A stretch of DNA of 64,000 nt from Vagococcus humatus (GCF_003950325.1 NZ_PXZH01000002.1:310001-374000), one strand, 5' to 3'; positions 36,240-45,329 are shown, numbered from the stretch's first letter. Notes: a model not told the origin generated them from the sequence alone. Program-made: numbers and translations.

Positions 36240-36923
36240 ATGCAAAATAGAATGATGGACTTACCTGTTGTCCAAAAAAATGTGTTAGAGGCAATGCGAA
36301 CGAAACAAAAACCTTTAACAGGCAAGTTAAAAGAATTAGAAGAACGAGCTCATGAAGAAAGAATTCCCATTATTCCTCATGAAACAGTGGTGTTTTTACA
36401 GTTTTTATTAACACAAGTGAAACCTAAACGTATTTTAGAAATTGGAACAGCGATTGGGTTTTCTGCTAGTTTAATGGCAGAATGTTTACCAGAGGATGGA
36501 CAAGTGGTGACCATTGACCGATTTGATGTAATGATTAATAAAGCTAAACATACGTTTAAACAAATGGATAATGAAGACAAGATAACTTTGTTAGAAGGCC
36601 AAGCTTCTGATATTCTGCCAGAAATAAAAGAGATGTACGATTTTATCTTTTTAGATTGTGCTAAATCAAAATATATTGAATTTTTACCTATTTGTTTAGA
36701 ACATTTACGAGTAGGTGGTGTCATCATGATTGATGATGTTTTTCAGGGCGGAACAGTTTTTGAGCCGATTGAATCTATTCACCGAAGTCAAAGGGCGATT
36801 CACCGAAAACTAAATGAGTTATTTGATAAAACCTTAAACCATCCGGATCTGACTGCTAGTTTATTACCATTAGGGGACGGGGTGTTACTTTTAACAAAGT
36901 TGCAAGAGGATATTGTGTTATAA
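36240..36923 (+). CDS. SAM-dependent O-methyltransferase family protein
   Basis: A 227-residue protein of the class I methyltransferase fold, resembling the YrrM/catechol O-methyltransferase-like group (PF01596). The SAM-binding motif ILEIGTAIGFSASLMAE is at about residues 62-78, and FIFLDCAKSKY follows near 137. AAAGGAGAG precedes the ATG. In Bacillus the related YrrM (TrmR) modifies tRNA wobble uridine (5-methoxyuridine). The same role here is possible but not shown by the sequence. It is a single-gene unit ending in a strong palindromic terminator. Confidence 0.85.
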   Translation: MQNRMMDLPVVQKNVLEAMRTKQKPLTGKLKELEERAHEERIPIIPHETVVFLQFLLTQVKPKRILEIGTAIGFSASLMAECLPEDGQVVTIDRFDVMINKAKHTFKQMDNEDKITLLEGQASDILPEIKEMYDFIFLDCAKSKYIEFLPICLEHLRVGGVIMIDDVFQGGTVFEPIESIHRSQRAIHRKLNELFDKTLNHPDLTASLLPLGDGVLLLTKLQEDIVL

Positions 36924-36930
36924 AAATAAA

Positions 36931-36963
36931 AAAAGAGTTTGGCTTAAGCCAAACTCTTTTTTT
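36931..36963. terminator. Bidirectional terminator between methyltransferase and tRNA-Arg
   Basis: AAAGAGTTTGGCTT and AAGCCAAACTCTTT form a perfect stem with no clear loop, flanked by A- and T-runs. It can end both the methyltransferase gene and the convergent tRNA gene. Confidence 0.88.
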
Positions 36964-36967
36964 ATGA

Positions 36968-37041
36968 CGTCACAGGAGGGATTCGAACCCCCGACCGTTC
37001 GCTTAGAAGGCGAATGCTCTATCCAGCTGAGCTACTATGAC
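36968..37041 (-). tRNA. tRNA-Arg (anticodon UCU)
   Basis: On the minus strand the sequence folds as a full cloverleaf. The acceptor stem GTCATAG/CTGTGAC has one G-U pair, the D arm carries AGCTGGATA, and the anticodon stem is TTCGC/GCGAA with loop CTTCTAA, so the anticodon is UCU (reads AGA/AGG). The T arm contains TTCGAAT. The 3' CCA is not encoded. The transcript ends at the adjacent palindromic terminator. Confidence 0.95.
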
Positions 37042-37252
37042 AAATTTTTAACAACAGGTATATTGTATGCAATAAAACAAGAAATGTCAACAAAAAAAAT
37101 AAAAAAATGTTTTTTTATTTTTAACCTGGATAATTTAAAAGTAAATAAACAGCTCATTTATACTTGGACAAGTGAGAAAGTAACTAGACAATTATTAGAA
37201 ATTGGTCTAGCTATCAGATAGTTTAAGATTGTGTTACAATGTTTGGAAAATG

Positions 37253-37281
37253 TAGACAAATCGCTTTTTCCCCTATATACT
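37253..37281 (+). promoter_or_regulatory. Predicted promoter for the TetR gene at 37.4 kb
   Basis: TAGACA at 37253-37258 and TATACT at 37276-37281 are 17 bp apart. The remaining sequence from the tRNA gene to 37358 shows no gene and must also carry the tRNA promoter on the other strand, which I could not place with confidence. Confidence 0.55.
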
Positions 37282-37358
37282 AGTTAAGAAATTATGAGAA
37301 GCTTTTTATGTTCATTCTCATAGTTAACGCTTTATAGAAACAGAGAAGAGGAACAAAG

Positions 37359-37991
37359 ATGATAAAAGTTGATCCACGTGTTATAAAAACTAGAAACAAA
37401 TTACGTGAAGCCTTTTTAGACTTGTTAAAAACCCATAAACTTAGTCAAATGAATGTAAAAGATGTGACCAATAGTGCTCGTGTTACTCGAGGAACTTTTT
37501 ATTTGCATTTTAAAGATAAAACTGAATTTGTCCATGTGATGATGGAAAGTCTAATTGAAGATTTTGTCCAAGCTCTTACAACTCAGTCAAACAAGTCGTC
37601 GTCTTCATTATCAGATGATTTGTCAGACACTCAACCAACTGCTGAGTATCCTGTCATCTATTTACAAAATGCCTTTGATTTTGCAGAACAACATCCTACT
37701 TTTATAAGTGCTCTACTAACAGAGGAAGCTCGTCCTTATTTTTTAGTGATTAAAAACAAATTAGGTGAATTGATACAAGAGTACATGAGCTTTCAGGAAA
37801 AAAGTAATAAAAAATATCCAGAAGATTTATTGTATAGTTATTTGACTTATACCTTAATTGGCGGCTTAAATAGCTGGCTAAAAGAAGGTAAAATTTATGC
37901 TAAAGGCTATATGGCACAAAATGTGTATGATATTTTACAGTCCAATATGATTCATGACTTACATTTAACAGAATTTTTTCAAATATCTTAG
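37359..37991 (+). CDS. TetR/AcrR family transcriptional regulator
   Basis: A 210-residue regulator with an N-terminal helix-turn-helix (NVKDVTNSARVTRGTFYLHF, about residues 32-51) and a C-terminal TetR_C-like domain with a hydrophobic stretch around residues 165-180 (YSYLTYTLIGGLNSW). GAGAAGAGGA lies before the ATG. No transporter or enzyme gene is adjacent: it stands alone between a tRNA and the rplU operon, so its targets cannot be guessed. A terminator follows. Confidence 0.85.
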   Translation: MIKVDPRVIKTRNKLREAFLDLLKTHKLSQMNVKDVTNSARVTRGTFYLHFKDKTEFVHVMMESLIEDFVQALTTQSNKSSSSLSDDLSDTQPTAEYPVIYLQNAFDFAEQHPTFISALLTEEARPYFLVIKNKLGELIQEYMSFQEKSNKKYPEDLLYSYLTYTLIGGLNSWLKEGKIYAKGYMAQNVYDILQSNMIHDLHLTEFFQIS

Positions 37992-38003
37992 AAAAAGAAA
38001 TGA

Positions 38004-38050
38004 AAAAGAGCAAACTGTCAAATTATTCATTGACTTGTCTGCTCTTTTTT
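38004..38050 (+). terminator. Terminator after the TetR gene
   Basis: AAAAAGAGCA pairs with TGCTCTTTTT, and an inner stem GTCA/TGAC extends it with small bulges. Six T residues close the element. Confidence 0.8.
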
Positions 38051-38055
38051 GGTAT

Positions 38056-38160
38056 GATTTTTTTGTTGTATTGTGGGCACCACACTACAACCGCACAAAA
38101 TAAGTATTCAGTACACAAACCTGTGTCGCTTACGCTGGCGAGTCTAAGTAAATTATAAGG
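38056..38160 (+). promoter_or_regulatory. Ribosomal protein L21 leader
   Basis: The 100-nt untranslated region before rplU contains the stem TTGTAGTGTGG/CCACACTACAA-type pairing (TTGTATTGTGGGCACCACACTACAA region, split here to its arms TTGTATTGTGG and CCACACTACAA) followed by a GC-rich hairpin (TCGCTTACGCTGGCGA). Its position and shape fit the Firmicutes L21 leader family, thought to mediate autogenous control by L21. Family membership was judged by eye only. Confidence 0.65.
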
Positions 38161-38174
38161 AGGTGCTTTGAATA

Positions 38175-38483
38175 ATGTACGCTATTGTTAAAACTGGTGG
38201 TAAACAAATCAAAGTTGAAGTAGGTCAAGCTATTTATATCGAAAAACTTGACGCTGCTGCAGGCGAAAAAGTAGTATTTGATGAAGTTATCTTAGTTGGC
38301 GGCGAATCTACTAAAGTAGGTACTCCAGTCATCGAAGGAGCAACTGTTGAAGGAACTGTTGAAAAACAAGGAAAACAAAAGAAAGTTGTTACTTACAAAT
38401 ACAAACCAAAAAAACATACTCATCGTAAACAAGGTCATCGTCAACCATATACAAAAGTTATGATTGATGCGATCAACGCATAA
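38175..38483 (+). CDS. rplU: Ribosomal protein L21
   Basis: A 102-residue large-subunit protein starting [18 protein letters not shown], with the C-terminal [19 protein letters not shown] typical of L21. AAGGAGGTG lies about 10 nt before the ATG. It opens the conserved rplU-prp-rpmA operon behind a structured leader. Confidence 0.97.
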   Translation: MYAIVKTGGKQIKVEVGQAIYIEKLDAAAGEKVVFDEVILVGGESTKVGTPVIEGATVEGTVEKQGKQKKVVTYKYKPKKHTHRKQGHRQPYTKVMIDAINA

Positions 38484-38498
38484 GAATGAAAGAAGGCA

Positions 38499-38849
38499 AT
38501 GGATATGATTCAAGGGAAGATTATTCGTGAAACTGATGGTCGTGTCGTTAGTTTTGAACTAACAGGTCACGCAGAGGCTGGTCCTTTTGGCAGTGATATT
38601 GTATGTGCAGCTACTTCTGCTTTAACAATTAACGCAGTCAATGGGGTAGAAGCTTTAGCTGGCTTTACTCCGCTGGTGGAAACAGATGAACAAAATGGAG
38701 GTTATCTTCGTTTTGAAACTGTAGAAGATATCACCCAAGAACAATCTAATATTGCCCAAATCATTCTAGAGAATTTAGTGTTAGGTTTAACTAACATTGA
38801 AGAACAATATTCTGAGTATATACAGATTCAGACATATACTAAGCACTAA
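38499..38849 (+). CDS. prp: Ribosomal-processing cysteine protease Prp
   Basis: A 116-residue protease that removes the N-terminal extension of L27. The catalytic His is in [11 protein letters not shown] and the Cys in [10 protein letters not shown], with the usual spacing. It is encoded between rplU and rpmA, as in other Firmicutes, and the L27 encoded next has a cleavable extension. Prp of Staphylococcus aureus is essential for this processing. Confidence 0.93.
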   Translation: MDMIQGKIIRETDGRVVSFELTGHAEAGPFGSDIVCAATSALTINAVNGVEALAGFTPLVETDEQNGGYLRFETVEDITQEQSNIAQIILENLVLGLTNIEEQYSEYIQIQTYTKH

Positions 38850-38862
38850 GGAGGTGCAACAC

Positions 38863-39147
38863 ATGTTAAAAATGAATTTACAACTTTTTGCCCATAAAAA
38901 AGGTGGCGGTTCTACTGCCAACGGACGTGATTCTCAATCAAAACGTCTAGGGTCTAAAAGTGCTGATGGCCAAACTGTAACAGGTGGATCAATTTTATAC
39001 CGTCAACGCGGAACTAAAATTTACCCAGGTGTGAATGTTGGTAAAGGTGGAGACGACACATTATACGCAAAAGTTGATGGTGTTGTTCGTTTCGAACGTA
39101 AAGGCCGGGATAAAAAACAGGTTTCTGTTTACCCAGTTGCCCAATAA
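38863..39147 (+). CDS. rpmA: Ribosomal protein L27 with cleavable N-terminus
   Basis: A 94-residue protein starting [18 protein letters not shown]. Residues 1-9 (ending LQLF) form the Firmicutes extension that Prp removes so that AHKKGG can reach the peptidyl-transferase centre. AGGAGGTG lies before the ATG at 38863; a longer frame starting upstream overlaps prp and lacks family support. A terminator follows. Confidence 0.96.
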   Translation: MLKMNLQLFAHKKGGGSTANGRDSQSKRLGSKSADGQTVTGGSILYRQRGTKIYPGVNVGKGGDDTLYAKVDGVVRFERKGRDKKQVSVYPVAQ

Positions 39148-39161
39148 TAATGACTAAAACT

Positions 39162-39195
39162 AAGAGTAACCTTTAAAAAGGTTGCTCTTTTTTGT
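39162..39195 (+). terminator. Terminator after rpmA
   Basis: AAGAGTAACCTTT pairs with AAGGTTGCTCTT (one G-U pair) over a short loop and is followed by TTTTT. Confidence 0.85.
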
Positions 39196-39268
39196 TTGGT
39201 AGTGTTAATCTGGTAGCTATTTTGATATAATGAAAATGATATAAAAAAGTAGAAAGAGGGTAGACTAG

Positions 39269-40333
39269 ATGATTCATCGTATTGAAAAATTAAGAACTGA
39301 AATGAGACAAAAGAACATCCCGGCTTTCTTAGTAACTAGTCCATATAATTTACGCTATGTTACTGGCTTTACAGGGACAACTGGTTTAGCCGTTATCACT
39401 TTAGATAAAGCGTATTTTGTCACTGATTTTCGTTATACAGAACAAGCAAGCAGTCAATGTGAAGGATATGAGATTGTCCAAAATAAAGGACCTATCTATG
39501 ATGAAGTAGCTGATATCATTGATCAAGATCATTTAGAAGGAATAGCCTTTGAGGAAGATCATGTGTCTTTTGCTACCTATACTCGCCTAGATGAGATGTT
39601 TGGTTGTGAGTTAATTCCTGTTGCTGGCATTATTGAAACGTTAAGAGAAGTGAAAGAAGAAGTAGAAATTTCTACCATTAAACAGGCTTGTGCTATTGCA
39701 GATGAAGCCTTTCAACATATCTTAACCTTCATTAAGCCAGGTGTAACAGAAATAGAAGTAGCTAATGAGTTAGATTTTTATATGCGCTCTAAAGGAGCTT
39801 CAGGTGTTTCCTTTGAAACCATTGTAGCAAGTGGTTTACGTTCAGCTATGCCTCATGGTGTGGCAAGTGAGAAAGTCATTGAACGTGGAGATTTAATCAC
39901 GATGGATTTTGGTTGTTACTACAAAGGTTATGTGTCAGACATGACTAGAACGGTTGCTTTAGGAGATCCAGGAGAGAAATTAAAAGAAATCTATCAATTA
40001 GTATTAGATGCTCAGTTGAAAGTGATTGACGTCGCAAAACCGGGTATGACTGGTGTAGAATTAGATGCTGTTGCGCGTGATTATTTTGCTTCTAAAGGGC
40101 ATGCAGAAGCTTTTGGCCATTCTTTAGGTCATGGCATTGGATTAGAGATTCACGAAGGACCAAATGTTTCTAGATTAGCTGAAAAGAAATTTGTTCCAGG
40201 AAATGTAATTACAGACGAACCAGGCCTTTATTACTCAGGACTTGGCGGGGTAAGAATAGAAGATGATTTATTAATCACTGAAACAGGTAATGTTGTATTG
40301 ACCCATTCACCGAAAGAATTAATCATTTTATAA
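39269..40333 (+). CDS. M24 family Xaa-Pro aminopeptidase
   Basis: A 354-residue metallopeptidase (PepP/YqhT type) removing N-terminal residues ahead of proline. A creatinase N-terminal domain covers about residues 1-125. The pita-bread catalytic domain has metal ligands in TMDFGCYYKGYVSDMTRT, HSLGHGIGLEIHE, ITDEPGLYYSG and VRIEDDLL. AGAGGGTAG precedes the ATG; an extended -10 (TGATATAAT, 39223-39231) lies about 40 nt upstream. Gene order with efp downstream matches Bacillus and Enterococcus. Confidence 0.92.
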   Translation: MIHRIEKLRTEMRQKNIPAFLVTSPYNLRYVTGFTGTTGLAVITLDKAYFVTDFRYTEQASSQCEGYEIVQNKGPIYDEVADIIDQDHLEGIAFEEDHVSFATYTRLDEMFGCELIPVAGIIETLREVKEEVEISTIKQACAIADEAFQHILTFIKPGVTEIEVANELDFYMRSKGASGVSFETIVASGLRSAMPHGVASEKVIERGDLITMDFGCYYKGYVSDMTRTVALGDPGEKLKEIYQLVLDAQLKVIDVAKPGMTGVELDAVARDYFASKGHAEAFGHSLGHGIGLEIHEGPNVSRLAEKKFVPGNVITDEPGLYYSGLGGVRIEDDLLITETGNVVLTHSPKELIIL

Positions 40334-40446
40334 ACTTAACTAAAGTAAGAGAAGTAGGGCTGATTTAATTAAGTAAAGTTTTTCATGGCAATGGTAAAAA
40401 AATCATGATAAACTAAGCTACAGATTAGTTTAGTAGGAGGAAATAT

Positions 40447-41004
40447 ATGATTTCTGTAAATGACTTTAAAACAGGTTTAACAATTGAAGTAGATGGCGGA
40501 ATTTGGCGTGTGGTAGATTTCCAGCACGTTAAACCAGGTAAAGGTGCTGCATTTGTTCGCTCAAAATTAAAAAATTTACGAACAGGTGCTGTCCAAGAAA
40601 AAACTTTCCGTGCAGGTGAAAAAGTTGCTAAAGCACAAATAGACAATCGTCAAATGCAATATTTGTATGCTGATGGAGATAGTTATGTTTTCATGGATAC
40701 AGAAAATTATGAACAAATTTCATTAAGTGAAGATCAAATTGAAAATGAATTGAATTACTTGTTAGAAAATAGTACATGTCAAATCATCATGTACGGAACA
40801 GAAACAATTGGTGTTTCATTACCTAACACAGTTGAATTAGAAGTAAAAGAAACAGAACCAGGTATTAGAGGAGATACATCTTCTGGTGGTTCAAAACCTG
40901 CAACAATGGAAACTGGCCTTGTAGTACAAGTTCCTTTCTTTGTTAATGCTGGGGATAAACTAATTATTAATACAGATGATGGGTCTTATGTTTCTCGTGC
41001 TTAA
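40447..41004 (+). CDS. efp: Elongation factor P
   Basis: A 185-residue translation factor that relieves stalling at polyproline. The three beta-barrel domains are evident, and the tip loop [12 protein letters not shown] contains the lysine that is modified in some bacteria. GGAGG precedes the ATG. The C-terminus ([11 protein letters not shown]) is normal. It is followed closely by yqhY. Confidence 0.96.
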   Translation: MISVNDFKTGLTIEVDGGIWRVVDFQHVKPGKGAAFVRSKLKNLRTGAVQEKTFRAGEKVAKAQIDNRQMQYLYADGDSYVFMDTENYEQISLSEDQIENELNYLLENSTCQIIMYGTETIGVSLPNTVELEVKETEPGIRGDTSSGGSKPATMETGLVVQVPFFVNAGDKLIINTDDGSYVSRA

Positions 41005-41024
41005 AAAGATAAGGAGGGGTATGT

Positions 41025-41450
41025 ATGGCAGTTGATACAAACCTTGTGCTTGAGAACGGACAAGAAAATTTAGAAGGCGAAATTATTATTGCGCCTGAAG
41101 TGATTGAAGTAATTATTGGAATTGCAGCCAGCAAAGTTGAAGGGGTCTACGCAATGCGAGGCAACCTTGCGAGTAATGTTGGAGAGTTATTTGGTAAATC
41201 AGCTCATGGTAAAGGCGTTTATTTAGACGTTGAAGAAGATGGGTTAAAAGTTAATTTATATTGTTATCTAGATTATGGAGTATCTGTACCAAAAGTTGCA
41301 TTAGACATGCAAGATAAAGTAAAAGAACAAGTTTTATTTATGACAGATATTGAGTTAGTAGAGGTTAACGTTCACGTTGTGGGCATTGTACCGGAAAAAA
41401 TAGCTAGTCCTAGTTTAGAAGACTTATTAGGTACAGAAGAGGATGAATAG
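41025..41450 (+). CDS. yqhY: Asp23/Gls24 family protein YqhY
   Basis: A 141-residue member of the alkaline shock protein family (PF03780), with IAPEVIEVIIGIAASKVEGV near residues 25-44. The family has no known enzymatic activity; in Bacillus YqhY influences fatty-acid (acetyl-CoA carboxylase) control. AAGGAGGGG precedes the ATG. nusB follows directly, as in related genomes. Confidence 0.9.
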   Translation: MAVDTNLVLENGQENLEGEIIIAPEVIEVIIGIAASKVEGVYAMRGNLASNVGELFGKSAHGKGVYLDVEEDGLKVNLYCYLDYGVSVPKVALDMQDKVKEQVLFMTDIELVEVNVHVVGIVPEKIASPSLEDLLGTEEDE

Positions 41451-41451
41451 T

Positions 41452-41889
41452 GTGAAGTTAACTCGTAGAGAAATTAGAGAGAAAGCTCTTCAAGCTTTAT
41501 ATCCATTTGATTTTAATCAAGAACTAACTAAAAGCGAAACAATTCGCTATGCTCTTGAATATAATCAAGAAGAGATCATTAGTGAAGATCAAGAAGAGTT
41601 TATCCCTCAGTATTTGGATCAATTAGTTTCAGGTGTTTGTGAGCATCAAAAAGAATTAGATGAAAAAATACAAGCTAATCTAAGAGGTTGGTCTTTACCA
41701 AGACTAGCTAAAACTGATGTCATTATTATGCGAATTGCTATATATGAAATGCTTTATGTGGAAGATGTTCCTACTAAAGTAGCTTTAAATGAAGCAGTAG
41801 AATTGGCTAAAAAATATAGCGATGATAAATCAAGAAAGTTTGTTAATGGTGTTTTATCTAATGTTGCGAAAATTATAGAAGAAGCGTAA
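41452..41889 (+). CDS. nusB: Transcription antitermination factor NusB
   Basis: A 145-residue helical RNA-binding protein needed for rRNA antitermination. It contains LTRREIREKALQALYPFD at the N-terminus and VALNEAVELAKKYSDDKSRKF near the C-terminus. The GTG at 41452, about 7 nt after AGAGGA, gives the usual family start. An ATG at 41443 would overlap yqhY by 8 nt and abut the ribosome site. A terminator follows. Confidence 0.94.
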   Translation: MKLTRREIREKALQALYPFDFNQELTKSETIRYALEYNQEEIISEDQEEFIPQYLDQLVSGVCEHQKELDEKIQANLRGWSLPRLAKTDVIIMRIAIYEMLYVEDVPTKVALNEAVELAKKYSDDKSRKFVNGVLSNVAKIIEEA

Positions 41890-41891
41890 TA

Positions 41892-41928
41892 AAAAGCACG
41901 TACATTTTTTGATGTATGTGCTTTTTTT
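41892..41928 (+). terminator. Terminator after nusB
   Basis: AAAAGCACGTACAT pairs with ATGTATGTGCTTTT (one G-U pair) over a 5-nt loop; seven T residues follow. Confidence 0.85.
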
Positions 41929-41995
41929 ATGGCGTAGTTAGTGAGAAGATATGCTAGAATATAAGACGACATGGATTTTAGAAAGAGGTGAGTAA

Positions 41996-43336
41996 ATGGA
42001 AACTAATTATTTAACGGTAAGTGCTTTAACTAGCTATATTAAATATAAATTTGATGCTGATCCTTATTTAGGTAAAGTTTTTTTGACTGGGGAAATTTCT
42101 AATTTTCGCTTACGGGCAAATGCCCATCAATATTTTAGTTTAAAAGACGATCGAGCTAAAATTTCCGCAATTATGTTTAAGCAAGCTTTCCAAAAGTTAC
42201 CATTTGAGCCAAAAGAAGGAATGAAAGTTTTGGTAGTTGGTAGAATCTCTCTTTATGAGCCTAGTGGCAATTACCAAATTTATGTAGAACGAATGGAACC
42301 AGATGGAATCGGTGCTTTGTATCAAGCTTTAGCTGAGAGAAAAGAAAAATTACAAAAAGAAGGCTTATTCTCAGGGCCTAAAAAGATATTACCTCGTTAT
42401 CCTAAAAAAATAGCCATTGTGACAAGTCCAAGTGGGGCAGTTATTCGAGATATCATCACAACAGTCAAGCGGCGCTATCCAATTGTTCAATTGGTACTAT
42501 ATCCAACAGTGGTGCAAGGAGATAAATCTGCTAGTAGTATTTGTCAAAATATTCAAAGAATCGAAGCAGATGGCAGCTATGATACCTTGATTTTAGCTAG
42601 AGGTGGCGGCTCTATAGAAGATTTGTGGCCGTTTAATGAAGAACAAGTGGCTAGAGCTATTCATGAAGCTAGTGTACCTGTTGTTTCATCAGTAGGGCAT
42701 GAAACAGATACGACTATTGCTGATTTGGTAGCGGATGTTCGTGCTGCAACCCCTACTGCAGCTGCAGAATTGGCTGTTCCTGTTTTGTCAGAAGAGCTGC
42801 AAAAAATTAACTTACTTGAAAATAGATTGACGCAAGCTTTTTCTTATCAGTTAAAAAAAGCGAATCAACAGTTAATGACTTATCAGCATTCATATATATT
42901 TGAGCAACCTCAACGGCTATACGAAGGATTTTTGGTTAAGTTAGATTTATATAATCAACAACTAAATCGGCAATTTTCTAAACATATCGGAAAAAATAAA
43001 GAGGAGTTAACTCAATTAGACCGTCGACTTATTCACTTAAATCCTCAACCTAGTTTAGACAGACAGGGGCAACAACTTGCTTACTTAACCGAACGTCTAC
43101 AAAAAAGTATGGAACACTTGCTAGTTTATCAGCAAGATCGACTAGCCAATGAAATCGCCAGCTTAGATATGCTAAGCCCTTTAAAAACAATGGCAAGAGG
43201 CTATACTTATGTGACAGATGATAAAGAACAAATCATATACTCAGTTCAAGATATGAAAGAAACAGATACGATTACTATCCATCTTCACGATGGACAAGTT
43301 ACCGCGAATGTATTACAAACTAGAAAGGATGACTAA
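41996..43336 (+). CDS. xseA: Exodeoxyribonuclease VII large subunit
   Basis: The 446-residue catalytic subunit of exonuclease VII, which degrades single-stranded DNA. An N-terminal OB fold (about residues 5-100) is followed by the catalytic core with SPSGAVIRDI, ARGGGSIEDLWPFNEE and SSVGHETDTTIADLVADVRA, and then a coiled coil. AGAGGTGAG lies before the ATG. A TGCTAGAAT extended -10 upstream may restart transcription after the nusB terminator. xseB follows after 2 nt. Confidence 0.95.
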   Translation: METNYLTVSALTSYIKYKFDADPYLGKVFLTGEISNFRLRANAHQYFSLKDDRAKISAIMFKQAFQKLPFEPKEGMKVLVVGRISLYEPSGNYQIYVERMEPDGIGALYQALAERKEKLQKEGLFSGPKKILPRYPKKIAIVTSPSGAVIRDIITTVKRRYPIVQLVLYPTVVQGDKSASSICQNIQRIEADGSYDTLILARGGGSIEDLWPFNEEQVARAIHEASVPVVSSVGHETDTTIADLVADVRAATPTAAAELAVPVLSEELQKINLLENRLTQAFSYQLKKANQQLMTYQHSYIFEQPQRLYEGFLVKLDLYNQQLNRQFSKHIGKNKEELTQLDRRLIHLNPQPSLDRQGQQLAYLTERLQKSMEHLLVYQQDRLANEIASLDMLSPLKTMARGYTYVTDDKEQIIYSVQDMKETDTITIHLHDGQVTANVLQTRKDD

Positions 43337-43338
43337 AT

Positions 43339-43569
43339 ATGAAACAAGATATGACGTTTGAAGAAGCCATGGCTTCTTTAGAACAAATCGTTCAATCTCT
43401 TGAAAAAGGAGATGTGCCTTTAGAACAAGCTCTTACTCAGTTTCAAGAAGGAATGAAATTAAGTAAGTTTTGTCAGGATACCTTAAATCATGCAGAAAAA
43501 ACGTTGACTCAAATGATGACTGAACAGGGGGAACCTGTTATTTTTGATAAAAATGAGGAAATCGAATGA
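43339..43569 (+). CDS. xseB: Exodeoxyribonuclease VII small subunit
   Basis: A 76-residue helical protein with FEEAMASLEQIVQSLEKGDV and LEQALTQFQEGMKL, typical of XseB. It binds XseA to form the exonuclease. It lies directly between xseA and ispA and overlaps the latter by 4 nt. Confidence 0.95.
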   Translation: MKQDMTFEEAMASLEQIVQSLEKGDVPLEQALTQFQEGMKLSKFCQDTLNHAEKTLTQMMTEQGEPVIFDKNEEIE

Positions 43570-44486
43570 TTACTCAAAAAATATTTCAAAAGGAATTAGT
43601 CGCATTAGATGAATGGCTAGTAACCTATTTAACTAAAACAAGTACAGAGCCGGTTTTATTAGAGTCCATGCTTTATTCTATTCAGGCAGGAGGTAAACGA
43701 TTTAGACCGTTACTGTTAATGGGAACTGTTGACTTTTTTGGTGGAACCATTCATCCAGGAGTTATTCAAGTGGCGGCGGCTCTTGAGATGATTCATACCT
43801 ATTCTTTGATTCATGATGATTTACCTGCGATGGACAATGATGATTTAAGAAGAGGAAAACCAACTAATCATATTCAGTACGGAGAGGCTATCGCTATTTT
43901 AGCAGGAGATGGCCTACTAACTGAAGCGTTTCAAATGATTGGAGAAAGTCTGGATTTGACAGAACAAGAAAAAGTTTGGTTAATGACTGGTTTAGCTAAA
44001 GCAAGTGGCACTAAAGGAATGGTTGGGGGACAAGTAGGAGATTTAGCTGGAGAACATCAGCAGCTTACTGTTGAACAGTTGGCTAGCATTCATCACCGAA
44101 AAACAGGTGCGTTAATCGAATACGCTGTTGGAGCTGGAACTTATTTAGGGTTACCACAGGAAAATTTTACCTGTTCTAATCATCAGATTATGGAAGATAT
44201 GACGTGTTTTGCCCAACATTTAGGATTAGCTTTCCAAATTAAAGACGATATTTTAGATGTGACAGGTTCAGAAGCCTTGTTAGGTAAACGAGTACAAAAG
44301 GATCAAACCTTAGAGAAAAATACTTATCCTGCTCTACTCGGTTTAACAGGGGCTAAGGCTAGTTTAACCAATGAATTAGCTAGTGCTAGAAAAGCACTTC
44401 AAACAGTAGAGAGTCTAATAAAAACCAGTAGTAATCATTATTTACATCAATTAATTGATGGTTTAGAAGAGAAAGATGGCGAATAA
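43566..44486 (+). CDS. ispA: Farnesyl diphosphate synthase (polyprenyl synthetase)
   Basis: A 306-residue all-helical prenyltransferase condensing isopentenyl diphosphate with allylic diphosphates, supplying precursors for undecaprenyl phosphate and quinones. The first aspartate motif is HDDLPAMDNDDLRRG near residue 82 and the second is FQIKDDILDVTGS near 222. GGKRFRPLL is near residue 43. It overlaps xseB by 4 nt and abuts tlyA. Geranyl specificity cannot be excluded. Confidence 0.93.
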   Translation: MITQKIFQKELVALDEWLVTYLTKTSTEPVLLESMLYSIQAGGKRFRPLLLMGTVDFFGGTIHPGVIQVAAALEMIHTYSLIHDDLPAMDNDDLRRGKPTNHIQYGEAIAILAGDGLLTEAFQMIGESLDLTEQEKVWLMTGLAKASGTKGMVGGQVGDLAGEHQQLTVEQLASIHHRKTGALIEYAVGAGTYLGLPQENFTCSNHQIMEDMTCFAQHLGLAFQIKDDILDVTGSEALLGKRVQKDQTLEKNTYPALLGLTGAKASLTNELASARKALQTVESLIKTSSNHYLHQLIDGLEEKDGE

Positions 44487-45308
44487 ATGAAAAAAGAACG
44501 AGTAGATGTATTGGTGTTTCAACAAGGATTAAGCGAAACACGGGAACAAGCGAAACGATTAGTTATGGCTGGTTTAGTTTATGATATGAAAAATGAGCGT
44601 ATGGATAAACCGGGAGACAAAATTCCAGAGGGAACTGTTCTGCAGTTAAAAGGAGAAGGTATTAAATATGTTTCTCGTGGCGGGTTAAAACTAGAGAAAG
44701 CCTTAGAAGTGTTCGATATTAGTATGCAGGATAATATCTTGTTAGATATTGGAGCTTCTACAGGAGGTTTTACAGATGTTGCCTTACAAAATGGGGCTAT
44801 CATGAGTTATGCTTTAGATGTTGGATATAATCAACTATCTTGGAAATTAAGACAAGATCCTCGGGTTATAGTTATGGAACGAATGAATTTTAGATATGCT
44901 AAGCCAGCAGACTTTACCGAAGGAGTACCAGACATTGCAACGATTGATGTGTCTTTTATTTCTCTAGAACTTATTCTACCGGTACTTAAAACTATCTTAA
45001 AAAGTGAAGGAGATGTGGTGGCATTAATAAAACCACAATTTGAGGCAGGTAAAGAATTTGTTGGAAAGCATGGGGTAGTAAGAGATAAAGAAGTTCATGA
45101 TTTTGTTATTCGGAAAATATTGAATTTTGCGATATCAGAAGGCTATGAAGTGCTAGCTCTTGATTACTCTCCTATTAAAGGTGGAGAAGGAAATATTGAG
45201 TTTTTAGTCCATTTACGCTGGCATGAACAATTTGTGCCAACTGAAATCAAGGTCGAGGAGCTAAGTCAACAAATTGTTACGAAAGCTCACGAGCAGCTTC
45301 GTAAATAA
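44487..45308 (+). CDS. tlyA: TlyA family rRNA 2'-O-methyltransferase
   Basis: A 273-residue protein: an N-terminal S4 RNA-binding domain (about residues 1-60, ERVDVLVFQQGLSETREQAK) and an FtsJ-like methyltransferase domain with LLDIGASTGGFTDVAL near 87-102 and ALIKPQFEAGKE. TlyA/YqxC relatives methylate rRNA, and some are linked to haemolysin phenotypes by name only. Its position ahead of argR-recN is conserved in Firmicutes. Confidence 0.9.
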   Translation: MKKERVDVLVFQQGLSETREQAKRLVMAGLVYDMKNERMDKPGDKIPEGTVLQLKGEGIKYVSRGGLKLEKALEVFDISMQDNILLDIGASTGGFTDVALQNGAIMSYALDVGYNQLSWKLRQDPRVIVMERMNFRYAKPADFTEGVPDIATIDVSFISLELILPVLKTILKSEGDVVALIKPQFEAGKEFVGKHGVVRDKEVHDFVIRKILNFAISEGYEVLALDYSPIKGGEGNIEFLVHLRWHEQFVPTEIKVEELSQQIVTKAHEQLRK

Positions 45309-45329
45309 AATAAATAAGGGGAGTGTTAT

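Noticed and set aside
36913-37221. 102-codon open frame across the tRNA region
   Set aside because: It runs antisense through tRNA-Arg (the GFEPPTV-like peptide is a usual artefact of tRNA complement) and has no ribosome site.
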